From contig JAJKFJ010010202.1 in assembly GCA_027382625.1 (NCBI GenBank), positions 1 to 13,959 on the forward strand: a DNA stretch of 13,959 bases, read 5' to 3'. Within the stretch, counting starts at the first letter, position 1. Every line of letters begins with the position of its first letter. Positions 1 to 6,653 of this stretch are shown piece by piece. The notes under the pieces are model-generated. The model had not been told where the DNA came from. It made no database searches and saw nothing but the letters and a program-made list of their open reading frames with translations. The translations under genes were made by a program, and so were the position numbers. This stretch comes from Tetmemena sp. SeJ-2015. Taxonomy: Eukaryota > Ciliophora > Spirotrichea > Sporadotrichida > Oxytrichidae.

Positions 1-104
1 AGGATGGATCATGTAGTTATTTTTGAGTAATTTCGCGTTTGACTCGCATGATTATAAGTATTAATAAAGAAATTAATTATACACAACTTATTTTCACTTT
101 CTTA
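1..104. other. AT-rich 3' flank of gene A
   Basis: No coding pattern is visible. It lies just beyond the TGA of gene A and would hold its 3' untranslated region and, in a spirotrich, the site where telomeres are added to the macronuclear chromosome. No telomeric repeat array is present, as expected for germline DNA. Confidence 0.5.
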
Positions 105-848
105 TCATATTATGGGGTTTTGAATGACAAGTTAGCTGTCCTCTAGTAAACCATTTGTGAGATTATCAGGTGTGATTACAACTTCAGCAAGCACCTTCCC
201 ATCTTCCAAGAGCTCCATATTCTCGTAGTCTTCTTGTAAATTTGGATTATCGTAGTTGTACTATTATTGCTACTACTGCTCATCTATCTCCTCTCTATGG
301 TAACGGTATTCGCCTCTGAAAGTGTCTAAGATCTTCGCATATACGTGTTTCATAGGGTCTACTACTTAAGCAAGCCCATGCTTTTGTCTCTCTTAATGAG
401 TGCCAGCTCTTTATTTAGACTTCTAGAAGAGACTGAAAAGGTCAGGAACCCAGAAAGACATCACTGCAACTATGGATTGCAAAGAGGTTTAGACGGACTG
501 AAGGATTATACTCTGGCGCTTCCTTAAGTCAACCTTGGGCAGGTCATAGTTCTTAAAATAGTCCTTAATGTACTTCACAAGCTCCTCTTGAGTTTTAAGT
601 TAAGGCTGACCCTCTATAGCATTGCTGATCTAAACTGGCTCAGCAATCTACCTTAGTTTTCTCTTAACTTGTAAATCGATGAGTTGGCTCTCAGGTTGAC
701 TCTAAAACTTATCTGAACTTTATCTGAAGAGGCTCTTGTTCAAGTACACTTCCAAGAGTCTATCTCTTTTTCGACGGCCCTCCCCTGCTGAAGTCAGGTC
801 GGGAGTCCTCGGGTGGTCAGCACTCCTTCCTCTTTCTTGGCTTTGTAA
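105..848 (-). CDS. Gene A, third (C-terminal) MDS
   Basis: This is the longest uninterrupted coding piece in the window, open for 248 codons if only TGA is a stop. Many in-frame TAA/TAG codons and the mixed-codon polyglutamine tract show translation under the ciliate code. The upstream end is the 8-base pointer CTTTGTAA (841-848), repeated at 998-1005. The last codons contain CAAAACCCC, which resembles a telomere unit but is read here as Gln-Asn-Pro. Confidence 0.85.
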
Positions 849-1784
849 ATTAGTAAATCAATTGTAAATATTATAAACGATTCTATCTGGAGTCTTAAGT
901 ATGAGCGTTACTCTTGAGTCTCTGGCGCCTCATCACATAATAAGACTCAAAGTGTCTAAATTTTAATAAGATGATATAATGTTTTTTATTTAATCTACTT
1001 TGTAATGCATGAAGCACAGCCGCACAGAAGCCATCTATTGCCTGAGAAGAGATGTGAAATATCTCCCTTACGAAGCTCTTGCAGTACTCACTGGTAGAGT
1101 CAAATATCACATCAAGGTTGCCCCTCTAATAAGCCAAATTTTCATGATCTAATTCCATGTCATCCTCACAGAATACAATCAATGATGATTCTATTTTTAA
1201 ATTTCCTCTTAATGCTGACGCTATTATGAACTAGTATTAAGAAAGGAGCTTAATTAAAGGCCAGGGACTTTAAATCGATGGATTTGCTTTAATAAGCGTT
1301 CTTCCCTCTGTGGATTATTATGATGATGACTGGATTATTCTCTATAGCACTAAGGCCCCTCCATCTCGTCTGAGGAGTTCTATTCCTCACTCAGGCACGC
1401 TCTTTCCTTCTTGTATTGCTTGATCCTGTATTCTTGCACTTCGTCTTAATCCAAGCTTTCATAGTCAGGGTCAGTTTCCTTTCTACTTCGCATTAAGGTG
1501 AAAGTCTTATCTCTTCTGAAACTATTGACGATGTCTTGATGCATCTGACGCATCCTAGTCTCGCTGCAGGGCCTTTCAGGCTCATCACTCTACTTTTATT
1601 TGGTTGAGTGGTAGCTTAAATTAGACGAGGTCAGTTCACACCTCTCACTCCCTTCTAGCTCCTGTGATTGCTTATACTCAGTATAGAAGGGCGTGCTTGG
1701 GCTAGACTTGCATTCAGATTGCTATTTATGGTCTGTTTGTTGTTGGTGTGATTAGACAACGTTAGAGTCTTGCTGATTACGCAT
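105..1784 (-). CDS. Gene A: hypothetical Gln-rich protein in three MDSs
   Basis: Not recognised. With TAA/TAG read as Gln, the minus strand encodes 493 residues in three pieces (1784-1255, 1213-1006, 848-105) after removal of a 41-base and a 157-base IES. The total is 1,482 bases, exactly 494 codons with TGA at 107-105. The ATG at 1784-1782 is the first in frame after an upstream TGA. The N-terminal third is hydrophilic and rich in Gln, Ser, Glu and His. The middle (bases 1207-1006) has an acidic CEDD stretch and several Cys. The next part is basic (GRRKRDR). Near the C-terminus six consecutive Gln are written with mixed CAG, CAA, TAG and TAA codons, which strongly supports both the reading frame and the reassigned code. 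No signal peptide or membrane segment stands out. It diverges from the lipase gene next door. Function is unknown; a nuclear or regulatory role would be a guess. Confidence 0.85.
849..1005. other. IES in gene A, 157 bases, pointer CTTTGTAA
   Basis: CTTTGTAA occurs at 841-848 and 998-1005. Deleting one copy with the intervening DNA moves the reading frame from that of 1006-1213 to that of 105-848 with no codon lost. The middle, about 880-955, is less AT-rich than usual and has an open minus-strand frame. It also shares the 11-mer AAAGTGTCTAA with the coding region near 330, so it may hold more than spacer. Confidence 0.75.
1006..1213 (-). CDS. Gene A, second MDS
   Basis: It encodes about 70 residues with an acidic CEDDMELDHE stretch followed by a Cys- and Phe-rich part. 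It is bounded by pointers CTTTGTAA (998-1005) and CTTAAT (1208-1213). Its frame differs from both neighbouring MDSs, so IES excision is needed on either side. Confidence 0.75.
1214..1254. other. IES in gene A, 41 bases, pointer CTTAAT
   Basis: CTTAAT is at 1208-1213 and 1249-1254. Removal of 41 bases joins the two frames correctly. A 5-base alternative pointer (TTTAA) would also restore phase, so the exact edges are less certain than those of the 157-base IES. Confidence 0.55.
1255..1784 (-). CDS. Gene A, first (N-terminal) MDS
   Basis: It starts at ATG 1784-1782 and is open without TGA to the CTTAAT pointer. About 175 residues are dominated by Gln, Ser, Glu, Lys and His and look disordered. 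Several Gln codons are TAA or TAG. Confidence 0.8.
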
Positions 1785-1880
1785 ATCGTTAATGTAAATA
1801 TAATTTTCTCTTTTTTAAAGTCAGAAATAGTTGGATTTATTTCCCATTTTTCAATAAATACTCTTCTTATTAAAGGCTGC
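1785..1880. promoter_or_regulatory. Short divergent spacer between gene A and lipase starts
   Basis: This very AT-rich stretch lies between two outward-facing ATG codons and should contain both 5' leaders. No specific promoter motif can be named. It is short enough to act as a shared bidirectional promoter if both genes lie on one macronuclear chromosome. It could also hide an unseen 5' MDS, because the lipase lacks a signal peptide as read here. Confidence 0.35.
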
Positions 1881-2303
1881 ATGCACCTATATATTCTGGT
1901 AACTAAAAGTGGCTATGAGTTCCAAGACTATGAAGTGGAGGTAAGAAGAAACATTATGAGCTCACTGGCTGATCTAAACCTTACATTTTTAGACAGAGGA
2001 TGGGTACATACTGCAGATGAACAGAATAGCCAACAAGGATTCATTTAAGGTGGTCTATTTCTAGCATGGCGTCATGGATAACTGCATAACTTGGGTTATT
2101 CATAGTCCCTCGGACAGCCTTGCATACTAAGTGCACGAGGAGGGGCACGATGTGTTCATGGGCAATTTTAGAGGTATCTACCCCAGGAAGATGGCCAGTT
2201 GGAAAGACCCACGCACCTACTGGAACTATAACATAGATCACTTTGCGAGGTATGACATCCCTACCTTCATAGATCAGATCTGCTAAATCAAAGTCAAGGA
2301 ACT
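1881..2303 (+). CDS. Lipase MDS1, with intron
   Basis: It carries the N-terminal GYEFQDYEVE-TEDGYIL region across an intron, then the oxyanion HG and a GNFRG segment typical of the family. It ends in pointer AGTCAAGGAACT (2292-2303), repeated at 3035-3046. The start at ATG 1881 is the first in-frame ATG, but the usual signal peptide is absent. Confidence 0.85.
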
Positions 2304-3632
2304 TAATTAGAAAGAAATAGACAGCAAGCTCACTAAAGAAGAGATTGAAAAAGACATCCGCAAGAGACTTAGTAGATCTTTGGTGTTTATTTTTGAGACT
2401 TGAGATAACCTATATCGGGCATTCTATGGGAGGCATGACTCTCTCTATGTACGTGATTTGGCAGAAGATCAGAGAGAGACCTCACCATTTAACCAAGGCT
2501 ATCCTCTTATCTCCAGCTGGCATCCATTTCAACGTGCCCTTGCCAGTCAAGACTTTCGGGTGGCTGTTCACAAACGTTTTGAGCAAAGTCACAGATCACT
2601 TGGCTATTCCCAATATCCTAATTGACTGCTTCAGTAAACTCCACACCGACATCAAGCAACTCCCTTATTAAATTATTTTACCCTGCGACTAGCGACAACT
2701 TCACTATAAAATATAATTCATTTCTTAAGAGAATTATTGTATTTTTTTGGAAGCCCCACCTTGCTCATCTGAAACTGTTTGAGGGCTACAGTCACATCGA
2801 TTTTAATTATCTGAGTCACCATCAAATGATCCATGAGATTATTTCAACCCTCAAGGACTCTGATACTCAAGTTATTAAAGAAATAGAATGAATGTGGCAA
2901 ATTACTTCTGATAAAGGAAACAAAATAGCTTTAATTTATTTCTAATCTTATAAATGTCAAATTTTGAGCTGAGATACTTATTTTCCGATCTTTGATAATA
3001 ATTTATACTTTATAAAAGAAGATTTTAAATTTCGAGTCAAGGAACTGTCTAGTATTCATTACTCAAACAGCAAGCTCACTGTCTAAAATAATTTACTTCC
3101 ACTTATAAACATTAATTACTTTTTATTAGACATTCATTAAATTTAGGGGAGCTTTAAAAAAGATTTATATATAGATGCGACTAGCGACCTAGTGACTTAC
3201 TTGACTTCAAAAGTGATGGGAGGGAAAGCTTTTGGAGAGTCTCCAATTGGGAAGAGTGCCAAGATCATCTCTTCAATGCTATTGTTTGGCTTGCCCATGG
3301 AGCTAATTGATCAGTTCTATTACTCCCTCTACCGTGCCAAGAAATTCCAAGCCTATGACTATAAAGACAAGATTTTAAAATAAATTATAGAAAGAATTTA
3401 TTATTTATTTTTTTAATTTGAAGAAGAAGAATTTGGAAGTGTATGGGAGTGAGAAACCTCTGAACTATCTAGAGAACTACCACTTGATAGACATAGACAT
3501 ACACTACTTCAAATAGCAGCCATTATAAATTATATTCTTATCACTCTACTTCATCTCTATGAATGACTTCCTGATTAGGGCAGACGATATAATTGAGCAT
3601 TATAATGTGCTTAAGCGATACAAGCCCCACCT
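1881..3632 (+). CDS. Scrambled acid-lipase-family hydrolase gene (nine MDSs)
   Basis: An alpha/beta hydrolase of the lysosomal acid/gastric lipase family, expected to hydrolyse acyl esters of lipids in a lysosome/phagosome or outside the cell. Joined at pointers, the MDSs give 1,191 coding bases, 397 codons with TGA, close to the family's usual 400 residues. In order: the N-terminal lipase motif TEDGYIL just after the intron, the oxyanion HG (2065-2070), the nucleophile elbow GHSMGG (2417-2434, Ser at 2423-2425), the catalytic Asp in MND (Asp 3565-3567), and the His in GYSHIDF (His 2793-2795). Physical order is 1-3-4-5-9-2-6-7-8, all plus strand. TAG just before the HG motif must be Gln. No signal peptide follows ATG 1881, so the true start may lie on another MDS or the protein may not be secreted. 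Family assignment is firm; the substrate is not known. Confidence 0.92.
1941..1992 (+). other. Spliceosomal intron, 52 bases
   Basis: It begins GTAAGA and ends TTTTTAG. Removal joins the codon GAG to ACA and changes frame by one, giving the lipase signature ETEDGYIL. There is no pointer-like repeat at the edges, so this is an intron and not an IES. Confidence 0.9.
2321..2370 (+). CDS. Lipase MDS3
   Basis: It begins with pointer ACAGCAAGCTCACT (2321-2334, repeated at 3067-3080) and ends with pointer GAGACTT (2364-2370, repeated at 2395-2401). It encodes a Lys/Glu-rich loop before the nucleophile strand. The 17 bases at 2304-2320 between MDS1 and MDS3 would be an IES, although they are also open in frame. 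Confidence 0.75.
2395..2665 (+). CDS. Lipase MDS4, nucleophile elbow
   Basis: It follows a 31-base IES removed at pointer GAGACTT, which restores KRL-EITYIGHSMGG. It contains the catalytic Ser (2423-2425) and the following cap-domain start. It ends with CCCT at 2662-2665, repeated at 2681-2684; 19 bases are lost there. Confidence 0.88.
2681..2696 (+). CDS. Lipase MDS5, a 16-base micro-MDS
   Basis: The piece consists almost wholly of its two pointers, CCCT (2681-2684) and TGCGACTAGCGAC (2684-2696, repeated at 3176-3188), which overlap by one base. It supplies the codons Pro-Ala-Thr-Ser-Asp that link MDS4 to MDS6 as QLP-ATSDLVTYL. Without it neither frame nor motif is continuous. Confidence 0.78.
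2751..2891 (+). CDS. Lipase MDS9, C-terminal, out of order
   Basis: It begins with the 11-base pointer AAGCCCCACCT (2751-2761), also found at 3622-3632 at the end of MDS8. It encodes the family's C-terminal GYSHIDF segment with the catalytic His (2793-2795) and ends at TGA 2889-2891. Physically it lies upstream of MDSs 2, 6, 7 and 8, so the gene is truly permuted. Confidence 0.9.
   Translation, partial: KPHLAHLKLFEGYSHIDFNYLSHHQMIHEIISTLKDSDTQVIKEIE
2892..3034. other. 3' flank of the terminal lipase MDS and eliminated DNA
   Basis: AT-rich DNA directly after the lipase TGA. It should include the 3' untranslated region and telomere-addition site of the macronuclear gene, then spacer before MDS2. 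No other coding signal is seen. Confidence 0.45.
3035..3080 (+). CDS. Lipase MDS2, displaced 46-base segment
   Basis: It is flanked by AGTCAAGGAACT (3035-3046) and ACAGCAAGCTCACT (3067-3080), the same two words that bracket 2304-2320. It is open in frame and encodes KELSSIHYSNSKLT. Two long shared words in the same order make this the classic interleaved scrambled pattern. The alternative is that 2304-2320 is retained and this is a duplicate. Confidence 0.72.
3176..3372 (+). CDS. Lipase MDS6, cap-domain region
   Basis: It starts with pointer TGCGACTAGCGAC and encodes LVTYLTSKVMGG through AYDYKDK, matching the lid region of acid lipases. It ends near AAGA (3369-3372). The next MDS offers AAGA at 3421, 3424 and 3427, all in phase, so the junction may be off by one or two Lys codons. 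Confidence 0.88.
3427..3511 (+). CDS. Lipase MDS7
   Basis: It encodes NLEVYGSEKPLNYLENYHL and the start of the strand before the catalytic Asp. It ends at pointer CTACTTCA (3504-3511), repeated at 3546-3553, with a 42-base excision. The left edge is ambiguous within an AAG repeat starting at 3421. Confidence 0.82.
3546..3632 (+). CDS. Lipase MDS8, catalytic Asp
   Basis: It encodes YFISMNDFLIRADDI with the family's catalytic Asp (3565-3567) and ends KRYKPHL at pointer AAGCCCCACCT (3622-3632). It continues in the macronucleus with the upstream MDS9. Confidence 0.88.
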
Positions 3633-4183
3633 ATCGATTATATAAATTGCCTAAATTTCTTTGAAATCTATAAACAAAGTCTATTATAGAATTTATTAAA
3701 CCTTCAACAAAAGATTTTATATTATTTGTAATAACTTCTATTTAATAAAGCAACTTGTCTAATTATTGAGGAGGAAAAGAATTATTCTTTTTTTTTATTC
3801 AAAAAATTTAGTCTTTATTATAAGAATCATTGAAAATGCATAAATATAAAATATGATAGAAATATTATTCATAAAAAGGGTTATAATTAAAAAGCAATAA
3901 AGTGAAGAAGAAATAATTTTATCACAAAAATCAAATTAAAAAAAAAGACTCGTTTAATTAATTTGCTCTGTGATTATGATTCAAGAATCATATGCATGCT
4001 TGTATTAAAAAATAGTCATTGCTTATAGTTACATATAATAATATATGGAATATAATTTTAGATTATTTTATCAACATTTTTGCTTTACTACAATTATTTA
4101 AAATTATTTATATCATATCTTTCGAATTAAAAATTCAATATGAGAAATTAAAGACTTTAATATTAGCAGAAATAAACGATTCT
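3633..4183. other. AT-rich stretch without a recognised gene
   Basis: Very AT-rich with homopolymer runs. No GC-richer islet or plausible frame was found here. It is probably germline-limited spacer between two groups of MDSs. Confidence 0.5.
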
Positions 4184-4347
4184 TCAAGAGAATTCAGCAT
4201 AATCATTCCGTTCAATCAAAGCTAAATACTATTTCTGTTACTTGTTTAATTTTAAGCGGTCTAAAAATAGTAATAAAATTTATTTTTGAATTAATTAAGG
4301 TCTATTTCTCGCTACTAAACCAAGAAGGTATCCACCGTGTTTTTTAT
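4184..4347 (-). CDS. Gene D candidate MDS, C-terminal
   Basis: It is open for 54 codons as HGGYLLGLVARN, then a Leu/Gln/Lys-rich helix, ending NDYAEFS and TGA 4186-4184. Several TAA/TAG codons are read as Gln. Confidence 0.45.
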
Positions 4348-6515
4348 AAAAGATTATATTTTTTTAATTAATTTTAGATACATCAAAATTATAAATAAAA
4401 GCAAACTAAAAATTTAGTTGAAAACAATTTTCCTTTGAAGTTTTAAGGTTAAGTAAAATGAATTTCATAATAGTTTCTTATCAGCTTTAAATTATCGAAT
4501 TGCATAAATATTTATTTAATTTAATATTGATGAATAAAATATTGTTGGCTATGAAAATATTTTTTCGTCTTTTTCTCTACTAATATCTTTAGAATTGTTC
4601 AAGGAGACATCTATCTCAGTTTATAATGGGGCTGCAATAGTTTTTTGTTGTTCTCTTGCCTTTTACGTATCAGAAGCAAATTAATAAGTTTGCTAATAGG
4701 GTACTGGGACCTTATTCAACAAGCCATTGAATAAAATAAAACAGTAATAATTTTTTAAAGGCAGACTCTTTGGGATAAAATTATATAATTATTTAATCAA
4801 TGTAGTTTTTTGCTAGTGGCTCTAGAATTCTTTCTTTCGGGTTTTATGAAGTCATTTCTTAGATTAGACTAGCAAATAATTACCTTCTTAAACAGCATAT
4901 ATAAAGAATAGTTTTTGAGCCTCTTGATATAGGAAAAATTTAATTTCTTAATTTAGGTATAGAATTAAATGAAATCATATTAATGCCATCCTATTTGGAG
5001 TTTATAATGGAACCATCCATACTATTAATTTGAATCATAATTTAAAAACTGAAATAGGCTTTAAGTTAAAAAGTAGTTATTCAGTATAGCAAAACATTAT
5101 CTAGGATTTGTGTTATGTGAAAACACTTGAAGAAAAAACTAATAAATAAATGCATTTAAGTAAAGGTAAACTAAAGTTTTACTATTTTATCAATATTCCT
5201 TTCATTTAAACTTTGACTTTTTGAAAATGTGCTCAGCTATTCTTGATAGTTACTTTAATTTTACTTATTAAGCTCTTCAGTCCTTAATATATTCATTTAT
5301 TCATTTATTTATTTAACTTTAGATTTATTTCTATTTTTCTAAATTTAAATTATCTACAAATTAATTAAATTTCTTCAAAATAATTAATTCCTCTATTTAA
5401 GGATTTCTAATTGCTGCTAAATTTAGGTTTGCTAATTCTTCTGAGAATAGTGTATTTCAGTAAATTAAAAAAAGTTATTTATAAATTTTAAGATTTTATA
5501 TAAAACTTCAGAAATTATAAAGGAAATAAGGCTAAATCAAAGCAGCTCTATTTGATAATATTTTAGTTTTCTTTTCCTCCATTGGAAGTATCAGATGCTT
5601 GAGAACTTTGTCATTTTACTTTCTTACATTGCAAACTTCTCGTTCTGATCTTTTGGCGCACAACAATAAACTAATATATTCATAAAGTATAGAGTAGCAT
5701 TTTGAATTAAGAGAATATTATTTGCAATCTCTTTATAGTTATCTAGATGCAACTACTTCCAGAGCTTCTTATAATTTTTTAATATAATTATCCTTACATT
5801 ATAAAACCACATTTTTCTTTATTCTCTATAAAAGGTAGAATAGTTTAAAATATTCCATTTTATTATAGTTTTATATTTCTCCTAATTTCAAGTTATTTAA
5901 AGTCATTATTCTACGCTACTATAAAATTTGCTTTTGTAATCAAATTAATCAACTATTGAATTTGAATGCACTTCAAATCTTTAGGAAAGCTTTGAACTAC
6001 TTTTCTTCGGGACTATAAAATTATAATTTACTTTTCCTTATAAAAAGTATAAGTTCAATTCCATGATGGAAATATTTAATCATTAAATATCTTTATTGAC
6101 CAAAATTTTCAATTCCATATCTCTATTTTTAAAAAATTCAAAATCTTGGAGTTATCTAAAATATATGTGCTATAATTCGTAATTATTAAATTCGAGAGTT
6201 TTTATCTATCAAATTTTATTTATATTAAACTATAATTTAATTTTAAATTGAATATACGCATGCAAATAATATAGCTAAGAGTTTAATATAAAAGAGAATA
6301 AATAAATCTTTTACAAGTATTAAGTGAGATTTTGGGTTCAATTTATTACCATTCGCTTACGCATTAAATTTTAAGCAACTTTCATCCACTTCTTCGTGGG
6401 AGGTCTATGTAAAAAGTCGGTTAGAAGTTTATGAACTTGGCTAAATAATTTTTAGTTCAGAGTTTGTGAACTTAATATTTCAGACTCCTCCTATCATAAT
6501 GGAGCAAAATAAATT
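4184..6515 (-). CDS. Gene D: fragmented unrecognised gene
   Basis: A series of minus-strand islets, open if TAA/TAG are Gln and with codon use like genes A and lipase, is separated by AT-rich spacers. Not identified. Islets in order: 6515-6467 and 6438-6338 (joined by a 7-base pointer), 6019-5903, about 5790-5591, 5465-5340, 5300-5210, 4940-4800, 4745-4590 and 4347-4184. The pieces are basic and Gln/Ser/Lys-rich. The 5790-5591 piece has a hydrophobic YFMNILVYCC stretch followed by a charged segment. A possible stop is TGA 4186-4184. A 12-base repeat leaves open that 5010-4975 is a displaced end. Most junctions are unresolved, and these islets could belong to more than one gene. Confidence 0.5.
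4590..4745 (-). CDS. Gene D candidate MDS, Gln-rich
   Basis: It reads LFNGLLNKVPVPYQQTYQF, then a hydrophilic Gln/Lys/Ala stretch, with TAG and TAA at Gln positions. It contains the word AGTTTATAATGG (4618-4629), which recurs at 4999-5010. Confidence 0.45.
4800..4940 (-). CDS. Gene D candidate MDS, basic
   Basis: An open frame reads YIKRLKNYSLYMLFKK, then NLRNDFIKPERKNSRATSKK, clearly biased to Lys, Arg and Asn. It ends in TGA soon after, so an IES edge is expected near 4810. Confidence 0.45.
4975..5010 (-). other. Candidate displaced end of gene D
   Basis: It starts with CCATTATAAACT (minus sense), identical to 4629-4618 and in the same codon phase. It then continues for seven codons to TGA (4977-4975). 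Joined to the 4745-4618 islet it would give a short C-terminus. The word is AT-rich, so chance is not excluded. Confidence 0.3.
5210..5465 (-). CDS. Gene D candidate MDSs (two islets)
   Basis: 5465-5340 is open as LLKYTILRRISKPKFSSNQ followed by a Gln/Arg-rich part. 5300-5210 is open as RTEELNKQNQSNYQEQLSTF with three reassigned codons. Frames differ, so an IES lies between. No domain is recognised. Confidence 0.4.
5565..5790 (-). CDS. Gene D candidate MDS, largest islet
   Basis: About 65 codons without TGA, reading KLWKQLHLDNYKEIANN, a hydrophobic YFMNILVYCC, then APKDQNEKFAMQESKM, to TGA 5593-5591. A second open frame takes over below 5605, so a short IES edge probably falls near 5600. Loosely resembles a kinase beta2-beta3 region but lacks the lysine, so no assignment is made. 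Confidence 0.5.
5903..6019 (-). CDS. Gene D candidate MDS
   Basis: It reads IVPKKSSSKLSQRFEVHSNS, then IVDQFDYKSKFYSSVEQ and TGA at 5905-5903. Composition and reassigned codons match the other islets. Confidence 0.45.
6338..6515 (-). CDS. Gene D candidate MDS pair joined by pointer TGAACTT
   Basis: TGAACTT at 6432-6438 and 6467-6473 flanks a 35-base excision. Removing it joins LLHYDRRSLKYQ to VHKLLTDFLHRPPTKKWMK in one frame, where unspliced reading hits TGA. The open frame reaches TGA 6340-6338. The upstream limit is unclear because the frame stays open into the edge of the GC-rich island. Confidence 0.5.
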
Positions 6516-6520
6516 AATAT

Positions 6521-6530
6521 TAAGCTATAA
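6521..6530. repeat. Left copy of a 10-base inverted repeat
   Basis: TAAGCTATAA, perfect complement of 8279-8288. It marks the left edge of the GC-rich island, although a match this short can occur by chance in AT-rich flanks. Confidence 0.35.
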
Positions 6531-6588
6531 AACAAGCCCGAACTACCTACTTCACAAAAATTGCCCGCCAATTTATATCTCTTCATTT

Positions 6589-6625
6589 TAATTAATTCAA
6601 GCGTTGAAGCATTCGTGTGTAACTT
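6589..6625 (+). repeat. 37-base direct repeat, copy 1
   Basis: It matches 7556-7592 at 34 of 37 positions; all three differences are transitions. It lies just upstream of the first open frame of the island. Both copies are open in a frame reading INSS-x-x-AFV-x-N, so they may be coding, or be leader sequence shared by two transcription units. Confidence 0.7.
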
Positions 6626-6653
6626 GTCTTTAATTATCAAAATTGGAACGAAA

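Noticed and set aside
114..122. GGGGTTTTG, like a spirotrich telomere unit
   Set aside because: Single unit, read as Gln-Asn-Pro inside the C-terminus of gene A; no repeat array.
3392..3434. AAGAATTT repeat as pointer between lipase MDS6 and MDS7
   Set aside because: The 35-base spacing puts the pieces out of frame; the shorter AAGA repeat keeps phase.
4019..4225. Plus-strand frame of 68 codons
   Set aside because: Very AT-rich and overlaps the minus-strand gene D islet, which has better codon use.
4596..4740. Plus-strand frame resembling the PP2C motif FGVYDG
   Set aside because: Hydrophobic reading is the complement of the Gln-rich gene D islet; the other PP2C motifs are not convincing.
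5565..5670. Kinase beta2-beta3 similarity in a gene D islet
   Set aside because: The invariant lysine is absent and no HRD or DFG motif is found on neighbouring islets.
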